A DNA stretch of 64,000 nt from Hymenobacter cyanobacteriorum (lineage in GTDB: Bacteria > Bacteroidota > Bacteroidia > Cytophagales > Hymenobacteraceae). The notes under the pieces are model-generated. The model made no database searches and was not told where the DNA came from. It saw nothing but the letters and a program-made list of their open reading frames with translations. Shown here in pieces: positions 42,301 through 49,413 of the stretch. The translations under genes and the position numbers were made by a program. The DNA lies in assembly GCF_022631375.1 (NCBI RefSeq), contig NZ_JALBGC010000001.1:1-64000 (forward strand). Reading direction: 5' to 3'. Within the stretch, counting starts at the first letter, position 1, and each line of letters begins with the position of its first letter.

Positions 42301-42365
42301 TTGGGCTCGTTCGGGCGGTTGGCCGAGGGACCGGCGGGAGGGTTTTTATAACGATTATCGGCCAT
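39351..42365 (-). CDS. ftsK: DNA translocase FtsK
   Basis: A 1004-residue septal DNA pump. Pro/Ala-rich N-terminus (1-90), four membrane helices (about 90-270), a long acidic Ala/Pro linker (about 275-500), then the motor domain with Walker A GATGQGKSVGLN and Walker B VLVIDELADLMM. The C-terminal gamma winged helix (DAARCIVLHQQGSTSLLQRK and GYNRAGRLIDQL) reads KOPS-like polarity sites. It clears DNA from the division plane and activates XerCD; xerD lies just upstream. Confidence 0.97.
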   Translation of the reverse strand: MADNRYKNPPAGPSANRPNEPKANRRNEPRANGPAPEPAARPEPRPAAANVPKAARAAQQAPTAKPTKPPRGPLPGVGNLLSLLRDRRFHLFVGFGLLLGSLYLTIAFTSFLFTGHADQSVVGAMSTIPVKEAGAESHNWLGLLGAWAAELFIYKLFGVAAFALIPVVFFLGYKIVFRTTPVSVSYTLALGLFTMAWLSILMGYVVVTLDGADPVLAHRLDFLCGGVGFEAASWLNSLIGWGTVLLLAFLLISFVVFFFNVTSLNLGSFRRLSTEDDPEEDAELEAEIAAEQAAAVRPAPAPAALAMTLKTRPGAPDSVVSASATVAAGGAQAAASLALELADDTEDEEAFEAPAPAVKEYEPAPRPGAGLPLSVAGTVAAGALGTAAAASSLGTSVAGGALAAAVPLAASGPAFSIEMPTADEPAAAPATPVSTVPTPLSLADLADDDAPLPASRPVLPMPAARPLEITVPGRDDLDPNAGAAIAAVVDEDEDADAMPPGNYDPTLELSRFQFPTLELLNDYGIAKAQVTKEELEANKDRIVETLGHYSIAIASIKATIGPTVTLYEIVPEAGVRISKIKSLEDDIALSLAALGIRIIAPIPGKGTIGIEVPNTKKEMVSIRSVLGSEKFARSEMDLPIAFGRTITNEVFVADLAKMPHLLMAGATGQGKSVGLNVILASLLYKRHPAQLKFVLVDPKKVELSIFNKIERHYLAKLPDTDEAIITDTKKVVNTLNSLCMEMDRRYDLLKEAGCRNLKEYNAKFIERRLNPKKGHRFLPFIVLVIDELADLMMTAGKEVETPIARLAQLARAIGIHLIVATQRPSVNVITGIIKANFPCRISFKVTSKIDSRTILDTGGADQLIGQGDMLFSAGSDLIRVQCAFIDTPEVDRVCDFIGEQQGYSDAYLLPEVAGADGDAGSGNEEMDPSERDSMFEDAARCIVLHQQGSTSLLQRKLKLGYNRAGRLIDQLQHAGIVGPFEGSKARDVLIPDEYQLEQLLNSMK

Positions 42366-42384
42366 TCGACGGTTGCAGAAAGGT

Positions 42385-42392
42385 CAAATTTA
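42385..42392 (-). promoter_or_regulatory. -7 box for ftsK
   Basis: Minus strand TAAATTTG, perfect consensus, leader about 13-15 nt. Confidence 0.55.
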
Positions 42393-42439
42393 CACAATGC
42401 GGGCGGGATGTAGGAGGTGAATTCAGGTGGGCAATTCCG

Positions 42440-42473
42440 AACGTCATGCTTCGGCTACGCTCAGCATGACGTT
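42440..42473. repeat. Compact GCATGACG-family palindrome
   Basis: AACGTCATGC and GCATGACGTT flank only 14 nt (TTCGGCTACGCTCA): a deletion derivative in which the inner arm halves and loop are lost. It is followed by TCTTTTTT, so it could act as a terminator. Confidence 0.8.
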
Positions 42474-42515
42474 CTTTTTTCCTTCCGACCATTTAATCGC
42501 CTCTCCTACCCCACC

Positions 42516-43415
42516 CTAGCTGCGCGGGTGAAACTCGGTAATCACCTGCCGCAGGAAGTCGCGGTCGAGGTGCGTATAAATTTCCGTGGTCGTGATGCTG
42601 GCGTGGCCCAGCATCTCCTGCACGGCGCGCAGGTCGGCCCCGCCCTCAATCAGATGGGTGGCGAAGGAATGCCGCAGCGTGTGCGGGCTGATGGTTTTGC
42701 GCAAGCCCGCCTGTTCGGCCAGCTTCTTGAGCGTGGTGAAGACGGTGATGCGGGAGAGCGGCCGGCCGTTCTTGCTCAGAAAGGCAACATCTTCGGCCCC
42801 GGGTTTTATATCCAGGTGGCCGCGCACGCCGCTGAGGTAGAAGTTGAGGTGCTTGAGGGCTTCGCGGCCCACGGGCACGAGGCGTTCCTTGTTGCCCTTG
42901 CCCACCACTTTCATAAAGCCTTCGTCGGCGTAGATGTTGCTCAGGCGCAGGTCGCAGAGCTCGCTCACGCGCAGGCCCGAGGAGTACAGCACTTCGAGCA
43001 GGGCGCGGGTGCGCAGGCCCTCGTCGGTGCTCAGGTCGATGGCGGCCAGCAGCTGCTCCACTTCGGGGTAGCTGAGGGTATCGGGCAGGTGGCGGCCGGT
43101 TTTAGGGGCTTCGAGGGTGTCGGTGGGGTCAATTTTCAGCAGGTCTTCCATGATGAGGAAGCTAAAAAACGCCTTCAGGCCTGAGAGCGTGCGCGCCTGC
43201 GAGGTGGCGCTCAGGCCCAGCCCTTGCAGCGTGGCCAGGAATTCGCGCAGCACTTCGGTGCTCACCTGCGTGGGGCCGAGGGACAGCTTCTGGATGATGA
43301 GAAACTGCTGGAGCTTGCTGATGTCGCGCACATAAGCCTCCACTGAGTTGGGCGAGAGCGACTTTTCGAGGCGCAGGTAGCCATCGAACTGCTTGAGGGC
43401 TTGGGGCCAGGTCAT
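42516..43415 (-). CDS. xerD: Tyrosine recombinase XerD
   Basis: A 299-residue site-specific recombinase resolving chromosome dimers at dif. N-terminal SAM-like core-binding domain (PQALKQFDGYLRLEKSLSPN), then the catalytic domain with Arg in SSGLRVSELCDL, Lys in GKGNKERLVP, HTLRHSFATHLIEGG (His-x2-Arg), His in LGHASITTTEIYTH and nucleophile Tyr in the same segment. Full length. Called XerD rather than XerC from its motifs and the neighbouring aroQ typical of Bacteroidota. Confidence 0.93.
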   Translation of the reverse strand: MTWPQALKQFDGYLRLEKSLSPNSVEAYVRDISKLQQFLIIQKLSLGPTQVSTEVLREFLATLQGLGLSATSQARTLSGLKAFFSFLIMEDLLKIDPTDTLEAPKTGRHLPDTLSYPEVEQLLAAIDLSTDEGLRTRALLEVLYSSGLRVSELCDLRLSNIYADEGFMKVVGKGNKERLVPVGREALKHLNFYLSGVRGHLDIKPGAEDVAFLSKNGRPLSRITVFTTLKKLAEQAGLRKTISPHTLRHSFATHLIEGGADLRAVQEMLGHASITTTEIYTHLDRDFLRQVITEFHPRS

Positions 43416-43418
43416 ATT

Positions 43419-43451
43419 TAATTATGAATTCGGAATTATGAATTATGAGTT
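43419..43451. repeat. Left AT-rich inverted arm flanking the four-helix-bundle gene
   Basis: TAATTATGAATTCGGAATTA then TGAATTATGAGTT; its complement is at 43829-43866. Same words as the repeat at 35036. Confidence 0.8.
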
Positions 43452-43460
43452 ATTTGCGGG

Positions 43461-43838
43461 ATGAAGGAGAATATAATTCAGCAGAAATCGTACGCTTTTG
43501 CCTCACGTATCATCAAAGCCTATAAATACCTAACCAGTGAGCAACGCGAGTTTGTGTTGTCAAAACAACTCCTGCGAAGTGGCACTTCCATTGGGGCCAA
43601 TGTCAAGGAGGCGCTGGCAGCCAGCTCTACTGCCGATTTCATCAATAAGCTCAATATCGCTGCAAAGGAAGCGCGGGAAACCTCCTACTGGCTGCGCCTG
43701 CTGCATGACAACGACTTTTTGCCCACTGAGGCTTTTGATTCTATTCACTTTCATAATCTCGAAATCAGCAAGCTGCTGTCCAGCATTCTGCTTTCGACCA
43801 AAACCAATGCAAAAACACATGCCAGCCCCAATTCATAA
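43461..43838 (+). CDS. Four-helix-bundle protein (23S rRNA intervening-sequence protein family)
   Basis: A 125-residue all-helical protein: KSYAFASRIIKAYKYLTSEQ, then LSKQLLRSGTSIGANVKEAL, INKLNIAAKEARETSYWLRL and NLEISKLLSSILLSTKT. This is the S23/IVS protein family, related in fold to the Avd accessory protein of diversity-generating retroelements; its cellular role is unclear. It sits between divergent xerD and aroQ, bracketed by complementary AT-rich arms, and its last two residues plus stop (AAT TCA TAA) come from the right arm. Confidence 0.88.
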   Translation: MKENIIQQKSYAFASRIIKAYKYLTSEQREFVLSKQLLRSGTSIGANVKEALAASSTADFINKLNIAAKEARETSYWLRLLHDNDFLPTEAFDSIHFHNLEISKLLSSILLSTKTNAKTHASPNS

Positions 43839-43866
43839 TTTATAATTTCTAATTCATAATTCAATT
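43829..43866. repeat. Right AT-rich inverted arm flanking the four-helix-bundle gene
   Basis: AATTCATAATTTATAATTTC then TAATTCATAATTCAATT; complementary to 43419-43451. It contains the stop of the four-helix gene and ends on the TTG start of aroQ. Confidence 0.8.
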
Positions 43867-44311
43867 GAATATCCTCATCCTCAACGGCCCCAACCTCAAC
43901 CTGCTCGGCCGCCGCGAACCCGGCATCTACGGCAACCGCTCGTTCGACGACTTCTTCCCGGAGCTGCAGGAAGCCTTTCCGCAACTCACGCTCACACAGT
44001 TTCAGAGCAACCACGAGGGTGCGATGCTCGATAAGTTGCACGAAGTTGGCTTCAGCCACCACGGCATCGTGCTGAATGCCGGCGGCTACACCCACACCAG
44101 CGTGGCCCTGGCCGATGCCGTGGCCGCCATCAACACGCCCGTGGTGGAGGTGCACCTGAGCAACCTGCACGCCCGCGAGGAGTTCCGGCAGAAAAGCCTG
44201 CTGGGCCGCAACTGCGTGGGCAGCATCAGCGGCTTTGGGCTGGAGAGCTACCGGCTGGCCGTGCAGTGGTTTGTGAACCAGCAGCCCAAGCGCGTCGGGT
44301 TTCGCGTGTGA
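43865..44311 (+). CDS. aroQ: Type II 3-dehydroquinate dehydratase
   Basis: A 148-residue shikimate-pathway enzyme, dehydrating 3-dehydroquinate. N-terminal ILNGPNLNLLGRREPGIYG with the catalytic Arg/Tyr loop (Tyr in GIYG), SNHEGAMLDKLHEV, then NAGGYTHTSVALADA and VVEVHLSNLHAREEFRQKS with the catalytic His. The start is TTG 43865 (MNILILNGPNLN), the only candidate giving the standard N-terminus. Confidence 0.95.
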   Translation: MNILILNGPNLNLLGRREPGIYGNRSFDDFFPELQEAFPQLTLTQFQSNHEGAMLDKLHEVGFSHHGIVLNAGGYTHTSVALADAVAAINTPVVEVHLSNLHAREEFRQKSLLGRNCVGSISGFGLESYRLAVQWFVNQQPKRVGFRV

Positions 44312-44476
44312 GGGCCGTTCCGACGCGGGCTCCCGGCATTTCGATTGGTGTTACCTAACTCGGGAAGACGCATCGGAATGCCAGAAACCCAGGTCTGAGG
44401 GGTGAGAACGGGCTTAGGGGCAATGCGGCCCTCCATTTATCGTTGGCGTCCTGCTTTCGCCCCTGATACCAGCCGC

Positions 44477-44484
44477 TACCTTTG
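44477..44484 (+). promoter_or_regulatory. -7 box for the SerC-like gene
   Basis: TACCTTTG, perfect consensus, 36 nt before the ATG at 44521. Confidence 0.6.
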
Positions 44485-44520
44485 CGGCGGCGGCGCCTCA
44501 CCTTCCCGACTTTCCTTCCC

Positions 44521-45588
44521 ATGTATACCTTCAATCCCGGGCCTTCGGCCGTATATCCCGCCGTTCGGCAATACCTCACCGATGCCTTTGACGAGGGCTG
44601 GCTCTCTGCCCCGCACCGCTCCGAAAAGGTGACGGCCTTGGTCCGCCAGACCGTGGCCGACCTCAAAAGCAAGCTCAACGTGCCGCAGGACTACACCGTC
44701 CTGTTCACCGGCTCGGCCACCGAGTGCTGGGAAATCCTGGCCCAGAGCCTGACGCCGCGCCGTTCGTTTCACCTCTACAACGGCGACTTCGGCGAGAAGT
44801 GGTATAAGTACGCCAAGGCTTTGCGGCCGGCCAGCACGGGCCTCAGCTTCGGGCTCGATGAGTTGCCCGACATCGCCAGCCTGCCCTTCGCTCCCGACGA
44901 TACCGACCTCGTCTGCATCACCCAGAACGAAACCAGCACCGCCACCCAGCTGCGCGAAGGCTTCATCCTGAACCTGTATAACCGCCTCGGCGGGGCCCTG
45001 CTGGCCGTGGATGCCACCAGCTCGCTGGCCGGCCTGAACCTGAAATACATCAAGGCCGACATCTGGTACGGCTCGGTGCAGAAGTGCTTCGGGCTGCCCG
45101 CCGGCCTGGGCGTGATGATACTGTCGCCCCGCGCCGTGGCCCAGGCCAAGCTCGTGAACGACCGCGCCCACTACAACGCGCTGCCCGCCATGCTAAGCCA
45201 GATGCTGAACCACCAAACCAACTACACGCCCAACGTGCTGGGCATTTACCTGATGAGCCGCGTGCTGGCCGACCGCGAGCCCATCAAAGCCGTGGCCCAG
45301 CACCTGGCCGACCGCGCCGAAAAGCTCTATGCTTTCTTCGACCAGGCCACCCCGCTTCAGCCCTTCGTGCACAACCCCGAAACGCGCAGCACCACCGTCA
45401 TCGGCCTGGCCGGCGAGGCCGCGCTCATCGAAGAAATCAAAGCCAAAGCCAAGGAAGCCGGCCTGCAGCTGGGCAGCGGCTACGGTCCGCTCAAAAACAC
45501 CACCATCCGCATCGCCAACTTTCCCGCCGTGCCCGATGCCGCCATGGAAGCCCTGGTGCAGTTTTTCGCCAAGGAATACCCGGGGTAG
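44521..45588 (+). CDS. Class V aminotransferase, phosphoserine aminotransferase-like
   Basis: A 355-residue PLP enzyme. N-terminal FNPGPSAVYPAV and APHRSEKVTAL match SerC-type proteins; TGSATECWEILAQSL binds the cofactor phosphate; PLP Lys is in YGSVQKCFGLPAG. C-terminal RIANFPAVPDAAMEALVQFF. It probably converts 3-phosphohydroxypyruvate to phosphoserine, together with the dehydrogenase at 11405, though a Bacteroidota paralogue with another substrate is possible. Confidence 0.85.
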   Translation: MYTFNPGPSAVYPAVRQYLTDAFDEGWLSAPHRSEKVTALVRQTVADLKSKLNVPQDYTVLFTGSATECWEILAQSLTPRRSFHLYNGDFGEKWYKYAKALRPASTGLSFGLDELPDIASLPFAPDDTDLVCITQNETSTATQLREGFILNLYNRLGGALLAVDATSSLAGLNLKYIKADIWYGSVQKCFGLPAGLGVMILSPRAVAQAKLVNDRAHYNALPAMLSQMLNHQTNYTPNVLGIYLMSRVLADREPIKAVAQHLADRAEKLYAFFDQATPLQPFVHNPETRSTTVIGLAGEAALIEEIKAKAKEAGLQLGSGYGPLKNTTIRIANFPAVPDAAMEALVQFFAKEYPG

Positions 45589-45608
45589 TTGGTCATTGGA
45601 ATTACGCC

Positions 45609-45711
45609 TGTCATCCTGAGCGTAGCGAAGGACCTTATCACGGAAGAACTGCAGGCCGTAATGCAAACGTCGCCAAACGTGATAAGGTCCTTCGCTGCGC
45701 TCAGGATGACA
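45609..45711. repeat. Intergenic inverted repeat, GGATGACA subtype
   Basis: TGTCATCCTGAGCGTAGCGA and AGGACCTTATCACG face CGTGATAAGGTCCTTCGCTG and CGCTCAGGATGACA. Same layout as the GCATGACG family (about 34-bp arms, about 35-nt loop) but a different core word. Confidence 0.9.
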
Positions 45712-45725
45712 AACGCCCCCGACTC

Positions 45726-46286
45726 ATGCTCAACCTCCAGCAAATCTTCTCCGTCACGCTCACGCTTTTTGCCGTGATTGACATCGTGGGCTCCATCCCG
45801 ATTATCATCCAGATTCGGCAGCGCGAGGGGCAGATTAAGGCCGAGCTGGCCACCTTCGTGGCGGGCTGCCTGATGGTGGCCTTCCTGTTTCTGGGCCAGA
45901 GCATTCTGCGGTTGTTTGGGGTCGATAACGAGAGCTTTGCGCTGGCCGGCGCGGTCATCATCTTCCTCATCGGGCTCGAAATGATACTCGGTATCCAGCT
46001 GTTTCATTCCGACCTCACGGCCAGCACCGGCTCCATTGTGCCGCTGGCGTTTCCGCTCATCACCGGGGCCGGCACCATGACGACGCTGCTCTCGCTGCGC
46101 GCCGCCTACACGCTGCCCAACATCCTGGTCGGCATCCTGCTCAACCTGGTGTTCGTCTACGCCGTGCTCAAAACCAGCCCCTGGATTGAGCGCCAACTCG
46201 GCAAAGCCGGCGAGGACGTGCTGCGCCGCGTGTTCGGCGTCATTCTGCTCGCCATCGCCATCAAGCTATTTAAGGCGAATTTTTAA
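45726..46286 (+). CDS. MarC-family integral membrane protein
   Basis: A 186-residue protein with six hydrophobic segments. Family features: LFAVIDIVGSIPIII near the N-terminus, GAVIIFLIGLEMILG, SIVPLAFPLITGAGTMTTLL and RRVFGVILLAIAIKLF. MarC/YchE proteins are inner-membrane and of uncertain function; they are not established antibiotic exporters. Stand-alone gene between two intergenic palindromes. Confidence 0.88.
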   Translation: MLNLQQIFSVTLTLFAVIDIVGSIPIIIQIRQREGQIKAELATFVAGCLMVAFLFLGQSILRLFGVDNESFALAGAVIIFLIGLEMILGIQLFHSDLTASTGSIVPLAFPLITGAGTMTTLLSLRAAYTLPNILVGILLNLVFVYAVLKTSPWIERQLGKAGEDVLRRVFGVILLAIAIKLFKANF

Positions 46287-46292
46287 CTGTTG

Positions 46293-46385
46293 AACGTCAT
46301 GCAGAGCGCAGCGAAGCATCTTTACCGCAATAGTAACTGATTGCATTGCGCGGTAAAGATGCTTCGCTGCGCTCTGCATGACGTT
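46293..46385. repeat. GCATGACG-family inverted repeat
   Basis: AACGTCATGCAGAGCGCAGC then GAAGCATCTTTACCGC, with its complement GCGGTAAAGATGCTTCGCTG to GCATGACGTT. Loop about 20 nt. Confidence 0.92.
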
Positions 46386-46403
46386 CTTTTACCCCGACAA
46401 ACC

Positions 46404-46877
46404 ATGATTCACCTGTTCACCGACGGCTCGGCGCGCGGCAACCCCGGCCCGGGCGGCTACGGCGCTATTCTGCGCTACGGCCCCCACGAGAAGGAGCTCA
46501 CCCAGGGCTTCCGCCGCACCACCAACAACCGCATGGAACTGCTGGCCGTGATAGTCGGCCTCGAAGCCGTGACGCGCCCCGAACTGCCCATTCGCGTGGT
46601 GTCCGATTCCAAGTACGTGGTCGATGCCGTGGAAAAGAAGTGGGTTTTTGGATGGGCCGCCAAGTCCGATTTCGGCAAAAAAGCCAACGAAGACCTGTGG
46701 CGGCGCTTCCTGCGCATCTACAAGCAGCGCAAAGTCAGCTTCCACTGGATAAAAGGCCACGCCGGCCACGCCGAAAACGAGCGTTGCGACGTGCTGGCCG
46801 TGCAAAGCGCGCTGGGCAAAGGGTTGTTGGTGGATGAGGGGTACGAAACCATCGAAGCCAGTAAGTCGCTGCTGTAG
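46404..46877 (+). CDS. rnhA: Ribonuclease HI
   Basis: A 157-residue endonuclease cutting RNA in RNA-DNA hybrids. Catalytic acids: Asp in LFTDGSARGNPGPGGYG, Glu in NNRMELLAVI, Asp in VVSDSKYVVDAV and Asp in NERCDVLAVQ; the basic handle WVFGWAAKSDFGKKANEDLW is present. Full length, bacterial type I. It leads into trmN with a 7-bp gap. Confidence 0.96.
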   Translation: MIHLFTDGSARGNPGPGGYGAILRYGPHEKELTQGFRRTTNNRMELLAVIVGLEAVTRPELPIRVVSDSKYVVDAVEKKWVFGWAAKSDFGKKANEDLWRRFLRIYKQRKVSFHWIKGHAGHAENERCDVLAVQSALGKGLLVDEGYETIEASKSLL

Positions 46878-46884
46878 CCGTTTC

Positions 46885-47610
46885 ATGCCCAACGACTATT
46901 TCCAGTTTCAGCAGTTCCGCATCGGGCAAGGCGCCTGCGCCATGAAGGTGAGCACCGATGCCTGCCTGCTCGGTGCGGCGGCCGACCTCGCGGGGGCCAC
47001 GCGCCTGCTCGACATCGGCACTGGCACCGGCCTGCTGGCGCTCATGGCCGCCCAGCGCCACGCCACCGTCGCAATCGAAGCGGTGGAGATTGACGCGGCG
47101 GCCGCAGCCCAGGCGGCGGCCAACAGTGCGGCCAGTCCGTGGGCCAGTCGCATTGAAGTTCGGGCGCTGAGTTTGGCGGATTACGCCGCCACGCAGCCCG
47201 CGCCATTCAGCCACATCATCTGCAACCCGCCCTTCTTCCGGCAGTCGCTGCGCTCGCCCGATGCGGCCCGTACCACCGCCCGCCACGAAGATGCCGAGTC
47301 GCTTTCCTTCGCAGCACTAGCGGCTTTCGCAGCGGAGTTTCTCTTGCCCACAGGCCTGCTCACCGTGCTGCTACCGCCACCTGAGATGCGGGCATTTGAG
47401 CAAGTGGCTGCAATGACTGGCCTGCACGCGGCCGCGCGGTTGGTGGTGCGGCACCGGCCGGGCAGCAAGCCGTTGCGGCACATCACCGGGTTTCGGCGGG
47501 TGGCTGTGAAAGTGCAGGAAACGGAACTGATTATCCGCACAGCGGAAAATGACGCGGAATATTCGGCACAGTTTCGGGCGCTGCTGGCGGGGTTTTATCT
47601 GGCGCTGTAG
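46885..47610 (+). CDS. tRNA1(Val) adenine-37 N6-methyltransferase (TrmN/YfiC)
   Basis: A 241-residue SAM-dependent methyltransferase. N-terminal FQFQQFRIGQGACAMKVSTD is the YfiC signature; motif I is LLDIGTGTGLLALM; acidic residue in AVEIDAAAA; catalytic NPPF-type motif IICNPPFFRQS. It modifies A37 of a valine tRNA in E. coli; the same target is likely here. Seven bases after rnhA, so probably one transcript. Confidence 0.88.
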   Translation: MPNDYFQFQQFRIGQGACAMKVSTDACLLGAAADLAGATRLLDIGTGTGLLALMAAQRHATVAIEAVEIDAAAAAQAAANSAASPWASRIEVRALSLADYAATQPAPFSHIICNPPFFRQSLRSPDAARTTARHEDAESLSFAALAAFAAEFLLPTGLLTVLLPPPEMRAFEQVAAMTGLHAAARLVVRHRPGSKPLRHITGFRRVAVKVQETELIIRTAENDAEYSAQFRALLAGFYLAL

Positions 47611-47635
47611 CGCGGGCTCTGCGAATCCGCGCTAC
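47607..47635. repeat. Short GTAGCGCGG palindrome
   Basis: GTAGCGCGG and CCGCGCTAC around an 11-nt loop, overlapping the trmN stop codon and lying between convergent genes; a short relative of the 6571-6642 repeat. Possible bidirectional terminator. Confidence 0.7.
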
Positions 47636-47643
47636 TTTATGCG

Positions 47644-48336
47644 CTACACCAGCCCGGCCAGAAGGCCAAGCTTCTCACGGTGCAGAGTATCCAGCAAGTC
47701 ATGCTCCAGCGTACCAAACTCGGTCGCCGCATAGTGCCGCTGCACGCGCCCACCCACCAGCACCGAGATTTCGTCGCAGGTTTCGGTGAGCGCGCCCAGG
47801 ATGTGCGAGGTGAGCAGAATGCCCGTGCCCCGGTCGCGCAGGCGCTTCAGAATTTCCTTCAGCAGCAGATTGGCTTCCAGGTCGAGGCCATTGAAGGGCT
47901 CATCGAGAATAAGGTAGCCGAAGGGCTGCACCAGCAGCGCGAGCAGGGCCAGCTTCTTGCGCATGCCGGCCGAGTATTCGTCGGCATACTGGTCGAGGGG
48001 CAGCTCCAGCAACTGATTCCAGCCCGTAAAGTCAAGCACCGGCCGGCCCCGGGCCTGCAGGCAGAATTCCAGGTACTCGCGCCCGGTTAGGCGCGGGTAG
48101 AAGTACGGCTCGTAGGGCAGCAGGCCCGTCTGCTCCCGCACGGGCGTGCCCGCCGTGTCGCGGATGGTACCGGCAAAGTCGCTTTCCAGCCCATACAGGC
48201 AGTTGATGAGCGTGGTTTTGCCCGCGCCGTTGGCCCCCACCAGCCCGTGAATGGTGCCGGGAAGTAGGTTCAGGCTCACCTCGTGCAACACGACGTGCGA
48301 ACCGTAAGCCTTGCGCAAATTCAAAATTTCCAGCAT
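47644..48336 (-). CDS. ABC transporter ATP-binding protein
   Basis: A 230-residue ATPase: Walker A GLVGANGAGKTTLINCL, Q-loop QTGLLPYEPYF, a signature that deviates from LSGGQ (DEYSAGMRKKLALL), Walker B YLILDEPFNGLD and switch His in LLTSHILGAL. CcmA-like export type. An ATG at 48336 is chosen; a TTG nine bases upstream also fits. The membrane protein gene 53 bp upstream on the same strand is the probable partner permease. Confidence 0.9.
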   Translation of the reverse strand: MLEILNLRKAYGSHVVLHEVSLNLLPGTIHGLVGANGAGKTTLINCLYGLESDFAGTIRDTAGTPVREQTGLLPYEPYFYPRLTGREYLEFCLQARGRPVLDFTGWNQLLELPLDQYADEYSAGMRKKLALLALLVQPFGYLILDEPFNGLDLEANLLLKEILKRLRDRGTGILLTSHILGALTETCDEISVLVGGRVQRHYAATEFGTLEHDLLDTLHREKLGLLAGLV

Positions 48337-48389
48337 ACCGTTCAATCAGATTCTGCCCTTATGCCAGGCCAATGGCCAACTCTTAACTC

Positions 48390-49364
48390 CTAACTTTCAA
48401 CGCTTAACTCAGCCTGCCCCAGCACGGCCCGCAGCCGCCGCTGGCTCTGCCAGATGAGCCCGCCCACCGCCACCAGCAGCAGCACCGGATATATGGGATG
48501 GGCCACGAGGAGCAGTGCCACGCCCACCACCAGCGCCTGCGTGGTGCGAATGTGCACAGCATTGGGATAGAACGCATATTTGGTGAGAATCAGCAACGCC
48601 ACCAGGCCCAGCCAGAACACGGCCACGGCCACTGTGCCGGCCACGCCCGCCGGCCCCACCGCCAGCAGCCAGAAAAACGGCGCGGCCGTGAGCGCCGCGT
48701 AGCCCATGCCCAGCCCCAGCCGCCGCCGCAGAAACTGCCGGGGCGTGCGCGCCGCCAGCACCAGCATGCTGATGGGCTCGGGCGTGCCGTAGCAGGCCAG
48801 CAGCACCAGCAGCCACACCAGCAGCGCCGCCCCTGGCCCCAGCGGCGCAGCGTGCTGCCACAGCGCGCCGGCCAGCAACACCGGCCAGGCCCAAAGCCCG
48901 CCGGCCCGCAGCCCACTCACCCACTCAAATGCCTCGCTGCGAAACTGGCTGCGGGTGCGGTGCCGGGTGCGCTGGTTATCCCGCGCCGCCGGCAGCAGCG
49001 CCGCCCAAGGCGCAAGGGCCACCGTCAGCAAAGCCGCGCCCCAGTCGTGAAACCCAGCTAATGCGACCGCCACCGGCAGCGCCACCAGTCCGTATTCCAC
49101 GGCCAGCCAGCGGCGAAAATGCGGCGCGCTGGTGGCCAGAAACCGTAAGTCGGCCCGCTGGCGGTGCATGGCGGCTACTTGCCCGGCTACCAGCAGCGGC
49201 ACCGCCCATTGGGCTACCGGGTGCCGGGCGGCCAGCACCAGCGCCCGTCCCAACGCTGCTACTACCACCGGCAGCAGCAGCGCCAACCGCAACACCCCGA
49301 TTTCGCGCAGCAGCCGAAACAGCAGTTTGCCGCGCAGCGATAAATAAGCCCGAAGTGCCCTCAT
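48390..49364 (-). CDS. Membrane protein, probable permease partner of the ABC ATPase
   Basis: A 324-residue protein with about eight hydrophobic segments and a polar cytoplasmic stretch (PAARDNQRTRHRTRSQFRSE). Composition is very Ala/Leu-rich. No permease motif is certain; the call rests on the adjacent ATPase gene and topology. Start at 49364 (MRALRAYLSLRGKLLFRLLR); an alternative TTG lies four codons upstream. Confidence 0.6.
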   Translation of the reverse strand: MRALRAYLSLRGKLLFRLLREIGVLRLALLLPVVVAALGRALVLAARHPVAQWAVPLLVAGQVAAMHRQRADLRFLATSAPHFRRWLAVEYGLVALPVAVALAGFHDWGAALLTVALAPWAALLPAARDNQRTRHRTRSQFRSEAFEWVSGLRAGGLWAWPVLLAGALWQHAAPLGPGAALLVWLLVLLACYGTPEPISMLVLAARTPRQFLRRRLGLGMGYAALTAAPFFWLLAVGPAGVAGTVAVAVFWLGLVALLILTKYAFYPNAVHIRTTQALVVGVALLLVAHPIYPVLLLVAVGGLIWQSQRRLRAVLGQAELSVES

Positions 49365-49413
49365 GCCGCGCTCCAACGCCTTTCAGCGGCCGCGTATTGC
49401 CCGGCCATTTCGG

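Noticed and set aside
43461..43838. Accessory (Avd) gene of a diversity-generating retroelement
   Set aside because: The fold family is related, but there is no reverse transcriptase, template repeat or variable repeat nearby.
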